From NCBI RefSeq assembly GCF_015500075.1, contig NZ_CP045496.1:1674001-1738000 (forward strand): a stretch of DNA of 64,000 nucleotides. The letters are read 5' to 3'. The notes under the pieces were generated by a model, which saw only the letters and a program-made list of their open reading frames with translations, did no database searches and had not been told where the DNA came from. Below are positions 8,310 through 16,980 of this stretch, in pieces. Numbering within the stretch: position 1 is the stretch's first letter; each line of letters begins with the position of its first letter. This DNA is from Mesorhizobium sp. INR15. GTDB taxonomy: Bacteria; Pseudomonadota; Alphaproteobacteria; Rhizobiales; Rhizobiaceae. The position numbers and the translations under genes are program-made.

Positions 8310-9693
8310 CGCACGCCGGACCCTCGAAGCGCGCGCTTCCGGACTGGTCTTTCCGCAAGGCTTCGTCTTCGGCGCGGCGACCGCGGCCTACCAGATCGAG
8401 GGCTCGCCCGACGCCGACGGCAAGGGCGAGAGCATATGGGACCGGTTCTGCCGCGTTCCCGGCGTGATCGTGGACGGCTCGAGCGGTGATGTCGCCTGCG
8501 ACCATTACCACCGCTGGAGGGAGGATATCGCCGTGCTGAAGGCGCTCGGCCTTGGCGCCTACCGCTTCTCCTTCGCCTGGACCCGGCTTCTTCCCGATGA
8601 CCGTGGTGAGGCCAACGCCAAGGGCATTGCCTTCTACGACCGGTTGATCGACGATCTTCTCGAAGCCGGCATCGAGCCCTATGCAACGCTCTATCACTGG
8701 GATCTGCCGCAGGCGCTGCAGGACCGTGGCGGCTGGTACAGCCGGGAAACAGCGGCCGCTTTCGCCGACTATGCCGGGCTTGCCGCGCGCAGCTTCGGCG
8801 ATCGCGTCAAGAAATGGACGACGCTCAACGAACCCTGGACGTTCTGCTGGTCCGGTTACGCTTCGGGCGAGGATGCACCAGGGCTGCGGGACGGCGTGAA
8901 GGGCGGTGTGGCCGCCAGCCACCATGCTTTGCTGGGACATGGCCTGGCCGTTCCGGTGATCCGGGCCGAAGTGCCGGATGCCCAGGTCGGCATTGTCTTC
9001 GATCTCAATGTGGCGGAGGCGGCCACGGACGATCCACGCGATGTCGCGGCGACGCAACGCTTTGACGGCGCCCAGAACCGCTGGTTTCTTGATGCCGTCT
9101 TCAAAGGGGCCTACCCCAAAGACATGCTGGAACTCTACGGCGACCTGCTGCCGCCGATCCACGCGCGTGACAATGAGATCATCGCCGCGCCGCTCGACTA
9201 TCTCGGCATCAACATCTACCGGCGCTCGGTGATCGCGGCGGGTGACGAACTGACGCCGCTCAGCTATCGCAGGGTGCAGCCCGAAGGCGTCTACTCCGCC
9301 GTCGATTACGAAATCTGGCCGCGCTGCATGTACGACATCCTGCGCTATGTGAACGACCGATACGCGCCGCCGGCAATCTACATCTCCGAGAACGGCGTCG
9401 CCACGAAGCCGGAGACCGTCGGCGAAGACGGGCATGTATGGGATGACCTGCGCGCGGCCTATTACGTCGACCACCTCGAGCAGGTCGCCAAGGCGGCGGC
9501 CGAAGGCGTGCCCATGCGCGGTTACTTCGCCTGGACGCTGACCGACAATTTCGAATGGGCTTATGGCTACACGACGCCATTCGGCATCACCCATGTCGAT
9601 TTCGCCACGCAGCAGCGGCACATCAAATATTCGGGCGAGGTCTACGCCATGATCGCCCGGCAAAAGACGGCGGCCGTCGCAAGGAGTGCCTGA
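8290..9693 (+). CDS. Glycoside hydrolase family 1 beta-glucosidase
   Basis: A 467-residue GH1 enzyme of normal length. Motifs in order are the N-terminal FPQGFVFGAATAAYQIEGS, the acid/base glutamate E181 in TLNEPW and the nucleophile E367 in YISENG. The C-terminal RGYFAWTLTDNFEWAYGY forms the substrate pocket. There is no signal peptide, so hydrolysis occurs in the cytoplasm after uptake. The gene starts inside the end of the permease gene, so a glycoside imported by this system is the likely substrate, probably releasing glucose and an aglycone. Other GH1 specificities (galactoside, 6-phospho-glycoside) cannot be excluded by eye. Confidence 0.93.
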   Translation: MTSSIDNARRTLEARASGLVFPQGFVFGAATAAYQIEGSPDADGKGESIWDRFCRVPGVIVDGSSGDVACDHYHRWREDIAVLKALGLGAYRFSFAWTRLLPDDRGEANAKGIAFYDRLIDDLLEAGIEPYATLYHWDLPQALQDRGGWYSRETAAAFADYAGLAARSFGDRVKKWTTLNEPWTFCWSGYASGEDAPGLRDGVKGGVAASHHALLGHGLAVPVIRAEVPDAQVGIVFDLNVAEAATDDPRDVAATQRFDGAQNRWFLDAVFKGAYPKDMLELYGDLLPPIHARDNEIIAAPLDYLGINIYRRSVIAAGDELTPLSYRRVQPEGVYSAVDYEIWPRCMYDILRYVNDRYAPPAIYISENGVATKPETVGEDGHVWDDLRAAYYVDHLEQVAKAAAEGVPMRGYFAWTLTDNFEWAYGYTTPFGITHVDFATQQRHIKYSGEVYAMIARQKTAAVARSA

Positions 9694-9694
9694 C

Positions 9695-10393
9695 TTGGCA
9701 GGCAGAAGGCAAGAAGACCGCACGGTGCTGATAACGGGTGCCGGGCGCGGGCTCGGCCGTGAACTGGCACGGCAATATGCTGAGGATGGCTGGCGCGTCG
9801 TCGCTTGCGGGCGCGCATGTCCGGCCCACGATTTCGAAGGCCGGGTCGAGTTCCAACTTTTGGATACCGCCGACCCGGCTTCCATCCATGACCTTGCCGT
9901 GCGTCTCGCCGGCAGGCCGCTGGACGTGCTTGTCAACAACGCCGCCATTCGCAGCGAAGCCAGCGGCCTGCTCGGCTTCGATCCGGATGAATTCCTCAGG
10001 GTCGTGCGGACCAACACGCTCGGCCCGCTGTTGCTGGCGCGGGCGCTGCGGCAGAACCTTGTCGCGGGGGGCATGCGGATCATCGCCAATATCGGCAGCC
10101 GCGCCGGGTCGATGGCCGAGGGATTGCTCGATGATTATGACGACGACTATGCCTATCGCTGCTCAAAGGCCGCGCTCAACATGGCCGGGGCCCAGCTGGC
10201 GCAGGACTTGCGCGTCGACGGAATAACGGTGCTGTCGCTGCATCCGGGCTGGGTGAAGACGGATATGGGAGGCGTTGAAGCCGACCTGGCGGCCGAGGAC
10301 AGTGCGCGGGGTCTGCGCACGATCATCAACAGCGCGACGATTGAAGACACCGGCTCCTTCCGCACCTTCGATGGCAAACATATCGGATGGTAG
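9695..10393 (+). CDS. SDR family NAD(P)-dependent oxidoreductase
   Basis: A 232-residue short-chain dehydrogenase with the cofactor motif TGAGRGLG near the N-terminus, an NNAA motif (VLVNNAAIRSEA) and the catalytic YRCSK (Y-x3-K). The C-terminus resembles the sniffer/CsgA-like SDR group (LSLHPGWVKTDMGG). A TTG at 9695 is preferred because AAGGAG at 9681-9686 lies 8 bases upstream; the alternative GTG at 9686 overlaps that ribosome-binding site. It follows the beta-glucosidase directly and is the last gene of the run. It may oxidise or reduce the released sugar or aglycone, which is inferred from position only. Confidence 0.85.
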   Translation: MAGRRQEDRTVLITGAGRGLGRELARQYAEDGWRVVACGRACPAHDFEGRVEFQLLDTADPASIHDLAVRLAGRPLDVLVNNAAIRSEASGLLGFDPDEFLRVVRTNTLGPLLLARALRQNLVAGGMRIIANIGSRAGSMAEGLLDDYDDDYAYRCSKAALNMAGAQLAQDLRVDGITVLSLHPGWVKTDMGGVEADLAAEDSARGLRTIINSATIEDTGSFRTFDGKHIGW

Positions 10394-10532
10394 TCTGACG
10401 GCGTGTCCGGGCCTCGATTTCGATGCCCGGTCTCGCTGTCTATCCCACGCTGACCGTCTGCTGTATAGGCAGCCTGGAGGGCAAGGTTAGCCAGGCAAGG
10501 TTTGCCTGCGCAAGGGGGAGTTTTTCGAGGCC

Positions 10533-10943
10533 ATGACTGCCTATCTATTCAACGCGGACAAATTTGCTTTCGAGGTTTTTGCCGACGAGATCGTGGTGCT
10601 TGATATAACCGAGGGAACGTATTTTGCCCTTGGCGGTTGGGTCGTCGAAATCTGGCCCGCACTGGCGGCGCGCCAGCCGGTTGAATTGATCGCTGACGCG
10701 ATTTCGCAACGTTACGGCGTTTCGGGAGGTACGATCGCGGATGAGCTTTCTGGGCTGGTGGCAAAGCTGAAGGACGAGGCGATCCTGCGTGACGCCGAAC
10801 CAACCGATGAAGGCATGGTGCTGGCTGGCGCGACCGGTGATTTTCGACCGCTCTCCTTCGAGAAGCATGTCGACATGCAGGACCTTTTGACACTCGACCC
10901 GATCCACGATGTCGACCCGCAGAAGGGCTGGCCGAGTTACTGA
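10533..10943 (+). CDS. PqqD-like protein with conserved-looking C-terminal tail
   Basis: A 136-residue protein. Residues ~1-90 resemble the PqqD/RiPP-recognition winged-helix fold (DEIVVLDITEGTYFALGGW, then helices with ELIADAISQRYGVSGGTIAD). Residues ~108-136 form an acidic, aromatic-poor tail (FEKHVDMQDLLTLDPIHDVD, then a GWP near the end) unlike the core PqqD fold. PqqD proteins bind leader peptides for radical-SAM or other modifying enzymes. No pqqA, B, C or E is nearby, so this is not PQQ synthesis. It is followed 14 bases later by an HPr-kinase-like gene, a pairing known from the so-called HPr-rel-A loci. The tail could be a partner-binding or modification segment. Confidence 0.75.
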   Translation: MTAYLFNADKFAFEVFADEIVVLDITEGTYFALGGWVVEIWPALAARQPVELIADAISQRYGVSGGTIADELSGLVAKLKDEAILRDAEPTDEGMVLAGATGDFRPLSFEKHVDMQDLLTLDPIHDVDPQKGWPSY

Positions 10944-10957
10944 CCGGAGGCCCTTTC

Positions 10958-12016
10958 GTGCGGGCGCCAGATCTGATCACCGACCCGGCGGCGCTTGCCG
11001 AACAGTTCCGGACTTTTGTCGCCGGGCATGGCCCAGCCTGCCGCTGCGAGGCGCGGTTTGGCGATTTCTCCGTTACGGCGAACTTTCACGGGTTCACCCC
11101 GCAAACATCCTATGGCCAAGCGCTTCGGCCTGTCAGGCATGCGGCGGCGCCGGCACTGACAATCCATGTCTTCGACGGAGAGGCCTGTGGCCTTGCGCGG
11201 CCGCGGCTGGCGTGGACCTTGCCGGATTTTGGTCCCAAGCGGGTCGTGCCGGGTTGGTCCAGCGATAACCGAACCGTCTATCTGCTGCGTGGTGAAAATG
11301 GCCTGGCGGTGGCGGATTGGCAGGCAAAAGAAGCATTCATCTGGATGCCGTCATCTGACGCCGTGCCGTGGTATGAACGGGCGGCGCCGTTTCGCTGGCT
11401 GTTCGACGGTCTCGCAGCCAGGCTGGGCATGGCGACATTGCACGCGGCGGCGGTCGGGATCGATGGCGAAGGCGTTCTTCTGGTCGGGCGGGGCGGCGTC
11501 GGCAAATCGACACTGGCGCTTGCCTGTCTCGGCAACGGGTTCGACTATGTCGGCGACGACTACTGCCTGTTCTCGCAAGCCAGTACGCCGCAAGCCCATG
11601 CCCTGTATTCGACAGCCAAGTGGAAGAAGGACGCGACCGTGACGCCAGCCTGGCTGAACAGCATTTCGCCCGATGCCGTCGACACGACGCAGCAGAAGAA
11701 CATCGTCTTTGTCGATGCAGCGAAGCCACAGAGCCTCGTCGACAGCCTGCGGGTCAAAGCCATCGTCATTCCGTCGATCGGCGGCACGACGCAGGCACGT
11801 CTCGAGGCGATGCCGCAGCAGGCGGCCTTGCCTCATGTCATCACAAGCACACTTGCTCAATCGGAGGCCGGAGCCGCGCCTTTGGTGCGGGCGGTGGGCC
11901 ATCTGGTGCGTTCCGTACCCGCCTATCGCTTGCACATGACGCGCGATCCGCAGGAATCGGTTTCGGCGATCAGGGATCTGCTGGCAAAGGCCTCCGATGC
12001 GGGGCGTGTCGTATGA
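10958..12016 (+). CDS. HPr kinase-like (HprK-related) ATPase
   Basis: A 352-residue protein with a Walker A loop GRGGVGKS at residues ~177-184 and a YVGDDY motif at ~197-202, both in the arrangement of the HprK C-terminal kinase domain. The preceding LHAAAVGIDGEGVLLVG strand is typical of HprK-related proteins. The N-terminal ~150 residues do not resemble true HprK. The GTG start at 10958 has GGAGG 8 bases upstream. It ends in an ATGA overlap with the glycosyltransferase gene. In related loci, such kinases accompany PqqD-like proteins and may phosphorylate a peptide or small molecule. Bona fide regulation of HPr is unlikely here because no PTS genes adjoin it. Confidence 0.8.
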   Translation: MRAPDLITDPAALAEQFRTFVAGHGPACRCEARFGDFSVTANFHGFTPQTSYGQALRPVRHAAAPALTIHVFDGEACGLARPRLAWTLPDFGPKRVVPGWSSDNRTVYLLRGENGLAVADWQAKEAFIWMPSSDAVPWYERAAPFRWLFDGLAARLGMATLHAAAVGIDGEGVLLVGRGGVGKSTLALACLGNGFDYVGDDYCLFSQASTPQAHALYSTAKWKKDATVTPAWLNSISPDAVDTTQQKNIVFVDAAKPQSLVDSLRVKAIVIPSIGGTTQARLEAMPQQAALPHVITSTLAQSEAGAAPLVRAVGHLVRSVPAYRLHMTRDPQESVSAIRDLLAKASDAGRVV

Positions 12017-13443
12017 GCACCGCAGCCTCGGTCAGCGTCATCGTGCCAGTCCACAACAACCATCAATATCTCCGGGCGGCACTGGAAAGCATAAGCGCGC
12101 AGAACACCGGCGGCTGCGAGGTTATTGTCGTCGACGACGGTTCGGAGCCGCCCGTGGCTGACCTGGTGAGAGAGGTCTTGCCCGGAGCGGTCGTGCTGCG
12201 GCAGGACAATGCCGGTCCGTCCGCGGCCCGCAACCACGGGCTGGAGCGGGCCACCGGTGAATTCATCGCGTTTCTCGACGCCGACGATCTGTGGACGGGG
12301 AATGCCCTTTCCCTTCTCCTGAAAGGGTTTCGCGACGCTCCGGCCGCCGATGTGGTGCAGGGCCATGTCAGGCGGTTTGGCGACCCGGCTGCCGCTGACC
12401 GGGATGGCGCTCTCGGCGCCCCCTATCTCGGCTTCAATGTCGGTGCCCTCCTGGTCCGCAGGGCCATGTTGCAGGCGGTCGGGCTATTCAACGAGGGATT
12501 GCGGCAAAGCGAGGATGTCGACCTCCTCATGCGGCTGCATGAGCACGGTGCAGGCCGGATCGTCATCCCGGACATCGTGCTCGAATACCGGCGCCATGAA
12601 AACTCGGTGACCGCGATAGCGCCGCCAAGGGTTGTCGGGCAAGGCGCCACCGAAAGCTGGATCAGGCTGCTGCACAACACAATCGCGCGGCGGCGGTCCT
12701 CGCAGGAGCCGGTCCTGAAGCCGCCGGAGCCGATGCCTCTGGTCCAGCCGATTTCCGTCGTGCTGACCGTCAAGGATGGCCGCAAATATCTGCCGTCGGC
12801 ACTGGCGTCCATTCGCGCGCAGACGCTGCCCCCGGCGGAGATTCTTGCCGTGGTCGGGGCGTCGGAGGATGGAACGCTCGACTATCTGCAGGCGCAATCC
12901 GACGTGCGCGTTGTCAAGCAGAGCAGCGATGGGCTGGCACAAGCGCGGAACCAGGCCATCACTGAGGTTCGCGGGCCGCTGATCGCGTTTCTCGACCACG
13001 ATGATATCTGGCACCCACGCAAGCTGGAGATGCAGGCCAAAGCGATCGCGCTTTTCGTCAGGCCTGCCATCAGCATCACCAACTTCCGGCTCGTTCGCGA
13101 CGCCGATCCAGACGATGCCGCCGCTGTCAGCGCGGATGCGGGGCAGGTGCCAAGGCTGGGCTGGACGCCGAGCGCGCTGCTAACCCATCGCGATGTATTC
13201 AGTGCCGTCGGCGGGTTCGATCCGACGCTGGGCATGGGCTGCGATACCGACTGGTTTCGCCGGTTCCGGCTTTGCGGACTGCCATGCGGTGTCGCTTCCC
13301 AGGTGCTGCTCGACAAGCGCATTCATGCCGGCAACCTTAGCCGTGAGACGGCCCGCAACCGCACAGCGATGTTTCGCATGCTGCAAAAGCACCGCGCCGA
13401 ACTACGCGGCGAGACGCCGGCCAAGCCCGAAGCGTCGGGCTGA
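12013..13443 (+). CDS. Glycosyltransferase with two tandem GT2 domains
   Basis: A 476-residue protein containing two GT-A family 2 domains. The first begins SVSVIVPVHNNHQYLRAAL and has the nucleotide/metal motif FLDADD. The second begins at ~residue 245 (PISVVLTVKDGRKYLPSAL) with FLDHDD. Each also has the N-A-G-x-S-x-A-R-N or A-Q-A-R-N loop characteristic of GT2. There are no obvious membrane segments. The start overlaps the HPr-kinase-like stop by 4 bases (ATGA), so the genes are translationally coupled. Two-domain GT2 enzymes often add two different sugars or act as polymerases. The acceptor here is unknown, and could be a peptide or polysaccharide. Confidence 0.88.
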   Translation: MSTAASVSVIVPVHNNHQYLRAALESISAQNTGGCEVIVVDDGSEPPVADLVREVLPGAVVLRQDNAGPSAARNHGLERATGEFIAFLDADDLWTGNALSLLLKGFRDAPAADVVQGHVRRFGDPAAADRDGALGAPYLGFNVGALLVRRAMLQAVGLFNEGLRQSEDVDLLMRLHEHGAGRIVIPDIVLEYRRHENSVTAIAPPRVVGQGATESWIRLLHNTIARRRSSQEPVLKPPEPMPLVQPISVVLTVKDGRKYLPSALASIRAQTLPPAEILAVVGASEDGTLDYLQAQSDVRVVKQSSDGLAQARNQAITEVRGPLIAFLDHDDIWHPRKLEMQAKAIALFVRPAISITNFRLVRDADPDDAAAVSADAGQVPRLGWTPSALLTHRDVFSAVGGFDPTLGMGCDTDWFRRFRLCGLPCGVASQVLLDKRIHAGNLSRETARNRTAMFRMLQKHRAELRGETPAKPEASG

Positions 13444-13471
13444 TGGCAGCGTCCAGCGTCATGGGCCTCGC

Positions 13472-14857
13472 TCAGGCCTGAGGGCCGATGACATGCCCGG
13501 CAACAGAGGCCGGAGCGCCGAGCCGCAGCGCTTCGGAGAGTTCATGCCGGGCTTCGGCGATGCGGTCATGACGCGCAAGCCAGATGGCGGTCCAGTACCG
13601 CAGCAACGGATCGTTCATCGCCGCCTTTCGCCAATGCAGGACGCCGCCCTCGACCTGAAACGCATCATCGTCGAGGCCTTCGGCATAGGCCATCAGATCG
13701 GCCGTCCGCCCCGTACTCCAGGTATCCACGGCATTGCGTGCCGTTGCTTCATCCCAGTCTTGCGACATCAGGAAGAGAACGCTGGCCGGCATCGGCGCGG
13801 AATGCCCGTCGTGCAGCAGGCCCGACTTCGGTTGCCGCGATGCGGCCTCAATTGTCTCCACCAGGGCCGCGACATGTCTGTCCGCCGAAAACAATGCCAG
13901 CGCTGATTGCCGGGCATTGTGTCCGAGCGTGGCGCGTTTTTCCGGATGATGATGAAGATGCTCGATCGCGGCGACGAATTCGCCCTCGCTTTGCGCGACG
14001 ATGCCGTTCTTGCCGTCAACGACGAATCGGCTTGGCCCGCCATGGGGAAGAATGACTGGCGGCACACCGGCGTACATGGCTTCCTGCAGGCTGATGTCGC
14101 TGGAGGCATATGTCCGTTCCGCCAGCGGATAGGCGAAGACATCCGATGTCTCGAGCACCGCGCCGATGTTCTCGACAAAGCCACGGCATTCGAACCGGCC
14201 GGGGTCAGGCGATGCAGCCAGTGCCGACGCCATGCCCTGTTCAAGCGCGCCACCGCAGATCCGGACCTTGAGGCCGGGGATGTCGAGCGCCGCCATCATC
14301 TCGATGAAACGGGGATGCATCTTGCCCCGGTTCGTGGTGCCGATGTAGTCGGCGTTAAAACCGTCATGCGCCTTTGCATGCAGCCCGGCGAGGCGATGTT
14401 CGTCGGCGAGGCCGGGAACGACAGGCGCGGCCTCCAGGCCGTTTGCCTGGTCAGATGACGAAGGCGCGGTCAGCACCAGGCCGGCCGCTTCCGTGGCCAG
14501 CCGCGTGTTGAGCTTTTGCGGGGCATTGGCGCCGAGGATCAGAGCCCAGACGACGTAGCGCGCAGGAGGCAGGTCAGCGGTCAGCAGCCGCCAGAGGCTG
14601 GGTGTGTTCCAGAAGTGAACCAGCACGACATCCGCACCGCTAATCTCGGCGGCCGTCTTTTCCATCCCGGGAGCCCGCAGGATTTCCGCCCCAAGCCGCC
14701 GCAGCTCGAACAGCAGCGGCATGTGGTCACCGGCCTGGAGGGAGATGATCGTGTGGCTGATACCAGGATGGCTGCTCCTGGTCCGCTTGACGAAGGTCAA
14801 CAGCGACCGCGTCGGGCCGCCCGCACCAAGCACCGGGATGATATGCAGAAGCTTCAA
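13472..14857 (-). CDS. Glycosyltransferase family 4-like protein
   Basis: A 461-residue GT-B enzyme. The N-terminus KLLHIIPVLGAGGPTRSL is the usual GT4 donor/acceptor entry. The C-terminal half has ADYIGTTNRGKMHPRFIEMM and the E-x7-E region (SSDISLQEAMYAGVPPVILP). Another ~100 residues follow the core fold and include a helical segment of unknown role. It reads convergently to the two-domain GT2 gene with only 28 bases between the stops. No ATG fits; a TTG at 14857 gives the canonical N-terminus and is used here with moderate certainty. It likely belongs functionally with the PqqD/HprK/GT2 locus. Confidence 0.83.
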   Translation of the reverse strand: MKLLHIIPVLGAGGPTRSLLTFVKRTRSSHPGISHTIISLQAGDHMPLLFELRRLGAEILRAPGMEKTAAEISGADVVLVHFWNTPSLWRLLTADLPPARYVVWALILGANAPQKLNTRLATEAAGLVLTAPSSSDQANGLEAAPVVPGLADEHRLAGLHAKAHDGFNADYIGTTNRGKMHPRFIEMMAALDIPGLKVRICGGALEQGMASALAASPDPGRFECRGFVENIGAVLETSDVFAYPLAERTYASSDISLQEAMYAGVPPVILPHGGPSRFVVDGKNGIVAQSEGEFVAAIEHLHHHPEKRATLGHNARQSALALFSADRHVAALVETIEAASRQPKSGLLHDGHSAPMPASVLFLMSQDWDEATARNAVDTWSTGRTADLMAYAEGLDDDAFQVEGGVLHWRKAAMNDPLLRYWTAIWLARHDRIAEARHELSEALRLGAPASVAGHVIGPQA

Positions 14858-14941
14858 GATGGATCGCTTTGGAGCAGGAGAAGGGCGACGGATAATCCGA
14901 TCGCCAGAAGGACGGGATCAGCATCAAACTGAACGTCTTTG

Positions 14942-14967
14942 ACAGGGCTGCGCAAGCCCTGTTTTTT
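14942..14967 (+). terminator. Hairpin with T-tract between GT4 and ABC ATPase genes
   Basis: Arms ACAGGGCT (14942-14949) and AGCCCTGT (14955-14962) flank a 5-base loop and are followed by TTTTTT on the plus strand. In structure it is an intrinsic terminator reading rightwards. Both neighbouring genes are on the minus strand, and the ATPase stop codon lies at its right edge. It may stop antisense transcription or, as a hairpin alone, mark the 3' end of the sugar-ABC operon. Confidence 0.6.
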
Positions 14968-16055
14968 CAAATCGTGGCTTCGATGGCCTTGCCGGTTGCG
15001 GGATCGAAGAGGCGCAAGGCATCTCCATCAAAGGCAAGGCTTCGGATCTCACCTTTCGCGATACCGGCCCGAGGCGGCAGGCAAGCGGTCAGGCGCTGCG
15101 TGCCGATGCGGGCGGTGGTGACGAGCTCAGGGCCGGTCAGTTCGACCACTTCCGCTTCGACCGGCAGCGACAGCTCTGCTTCGGTGCCAGTTGCCAGGCG
15201 AAACGCTTCGGGCCTGATGCCGACAATGACTTGAGCGCCGCTCTGGACCGTGTTCTTGAAACGGGCAGGCAAGGGTATCCGCACGTCCGAACCGGCAATC
15301 GCGAGGCCACCGTTTTCCACGATGGCCTGCAGCATGTTCATGGAAGGGGCGCCGACGAAGCCGGCGACATAGAGCGTCGCCGGTTGGTTGTAGATTTCCT
15401 CCGGCGTGCCAAGCTGCTCGATCCTGCCGTCACGCATGACAGCGATCCGGCTCGCCAGCGTCATCGCCTCGATCTGGTCGTGGGTGACATAGACGACCGT
15501 GGTCTGCAGGATCTGGTGCAGGCGCTTCAGCTCGGTGCGCATTTCCAGCCGGAGTTTCGCGTCGAGATTGGATAGCGGCTCGTCGAACAGGAAAACCTGC
15601 GGCTTGCGCACCAGCGCCCTGCCGATGGCGACGCGCTGACGCTGGCCGCCCGAAAGCTGGCTCGGCTTGCGGTCGAGCAGGTTCTCGATCTGAAGCAGCT
15701 TTGCCGCGTCACGCACCGTCTTGTCGCGCTCGGCGGCGGGCACCTTGCGCATCTCCAGGCCGAAGCCGATGTTTCGCTGGACGGTCAGGTTCGGATAGAG
15801 GGCATAGGACTGGAAGACCATGGCGATGTCGCGGTTCTTGGGGTGGACGCCAAGGATCGAGCGGCCGCCGATCTGGATGTCGCCGCTGGTTGCTTCAGCC
15901 AACCCGGCAATGATGTTGAGAAGCGTCGATTTTCCGCAACCTGACGAGCCGAGCAGAACCAGGAATTCGCCGCTTTCCAGCGCGATGTCGATGCCTTTCA
16001 ACGTCTCGACATTGCCATAGCTCTTGCGGATGTCGCGGATTTCAAGTGCGCTCAT
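14967..16055 (-). CDS. Sugar ABC transporter ATP-binding protein (UgpC/MsmK type)
   Basis: A 362-residue ATPase. The Walker A GSSGCGKST, the signature LSGGQRQR, Walker B VFLFDEP and the H-loop YVTHDQIEAM are intact, and the C-terminus has the TOBE/OB-fold regulatory domain of CUT1-family ATPases. The start at 16055 (MSALEIRDIRKSYGN) overlaps the PfkB stop by 14 bases. An upstream in-frame extension lies inside the kinase gene and is rejected. It is the last gene of the minus-strand operon, so this operon carries its own ATPase, unlike the Bacillus frl operon, which uses the shared MsmX. Confidence 0.95.
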   Translation of the reverse strand: MSALEIRDIRKSYGNVETLKGIDIALESGEFLVLLGSSGCGKSTLLNIIAGLAEATSGDIQIGGRSILGVHPKNRDIAMVFQSYALYPNLTVQRNIGFGLEMRKVPAAERDKTVRDAAKLLQIENLLDRKPSQLSGGQRQRVAIGRALVRKPQVFLFDEPLSNLDAKLRLEMRTELKRLHQILQTTVVYVTHDQIEAMTLASRIAVMRDGRIEQLGTPEEIYNQPATLYVAGFVGAPSMNMLQAIVENGGLAIAGSDVRIPLPARFKNTVQSGAQVIVGIRPEAFRLATGTEAELSLPVEAEVVELTGPELVTTARIGTQRLTACLPPRAGIAKGEIRSLAFDGDALRLFDPATGKAIEATI

Positions 16056-16980
16056 GGGCGACGTCCTCGAATTGCATGGGCCCACCGTAGTTGCGGGGCA
16101 AGGTGGAGATGGCGCGCGAGGCCACATGGGTCGCGGCGGAGAGACAGACGGACAGCGGCTGGTCCTGAGCCAGCGCCGCCAGGAAGGCGGCGTTGAAAAC
16201 GTCGCCGGCGCCGATCGTGTCGACGACTTTCACGTCAGGCGCCACGGCTTCGACCAGCGCCCCGTCGGGGCCGATGGCGATGGCGCCTTGCGGCCCGCGT
16301 TTGACAACAAACGTCGCGCCTTTCTTCATGCTTGAGCGGACTTTTCGGGCGGCTTCGACAGGGTTTTCCAACCCGGCCAGGGTCACGGTCTCGACCTCGT
16401 TGAAAAGGGCGAGATCGCAGCGCGAAAGCCAGGCTAGCGTCGCCGCGCAGTTGGCCGGGGTCCAGCCTGTAATCGGCCAGCCGGTGTCGAGCGCGACGGC
16501 AATGCCGTGCCGGTCGGCCCAGTCGAAGAAAGCTTCGTAGTCGCCTGTGAGATCATCGGTCAGGAACGATCCCGACAGCAGGGCATAGCCACCCGAGAGC
16601 CGGTTGCCGTCGAGGACCGTGAAGACATCGGCCAGGCTGAAGCGTGGCAAGTGCCCGGTCGTTGTGAAGAAGGTTCGCTCGCCGTCGGGATGGGTCATGC
16701 CGACCGAGAGCGTCGTGCTTTCGGGACGCACCGGCCATTTCTCGGCACGGCTGCCGAAGGCATCACGCAACCAGCGGCCGAACTGGTCGTCTCCGACATT
16801 GGCGGCAATGGCGAAATCGACGCCAAGCGCCAGCCAGGCGAGCCCGCTATTTCCCGCCTGGCCGCCGACGCGCAGTTCGTCATGGTCAACGACTGTCTCG
16901 GTCCCGGCTTTCGGCCAAGGCGTCACCGGGCCGACGATGAGATCGACATTGACGTTGCCGATGACTGCAAGCGGCCGCAT
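16042..16980 (-). CDS. PfkB family carbohydrate kinase (FrlD-like role proposed)
   Basis: A 312-residue ribokinase-fold kinase. The N-terminal GNVNVDLIVGP and GGQAGNSGLAWLALG motifs bind the sugar. The C-terminal DTIGAGDVFNAAF is the PfkB signature 2 with the catalytic aspartate. The upstream SIS-domain gene stops directly against this ATG. A PfkB kinase paired with a SIS isomerase/deglycase and a CUT1 importer is the composition of the Bacillus subtilis frl operon (fructosamine 6-kinase plus 6-phosphate deglycase). Phosphorylation of an imported Amadori product or amino sugar at C6 is the leading inference; ribose or fructose kinase activity remains possible. Confidence 0.88.
   Translation of the reverse strand: MRPLAVIGNVNVDLIVGPVTPWPKAGTETVVDHDELRVGGQAGNSGLAWLALGVDFAIAANVGDDQFGRWLRDAFGSRAEKWPVRPESTTLSVGMTHPDGERTFFTTTGHLPRFSLADVFTVLDGNRLSGGYALLSGSFLTDDLTGDYEAFFDWADRHGIAVALDTGWPITGWTPANCAATLAWLSRCDLALFNEVETVTLAGLENPVEAARKVRSSMKKGATFVVKRGPQGAIAIGPDGALVEAVAPDVKVVDTIGAGDVFNAAFLAALAQDQPLSVCLSAATHVASRAISTLPRNYGGPMQFEDVAHERT

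Noticed and set aside
8296..10089. Minus-strand open frame of 597 codons across the GH1 and SDR genes
   Set aside because: Antisense shadow caused by high GC; the plus-strand frames carry complete active sites.
10533..10943. PQQ cofactor biosynthesis
   Set aside because: Only a PqqD-like protein is present, and pqqA, B, C and E are absent; the neighbours are an HprK-like kinase and glycosyltransferases.
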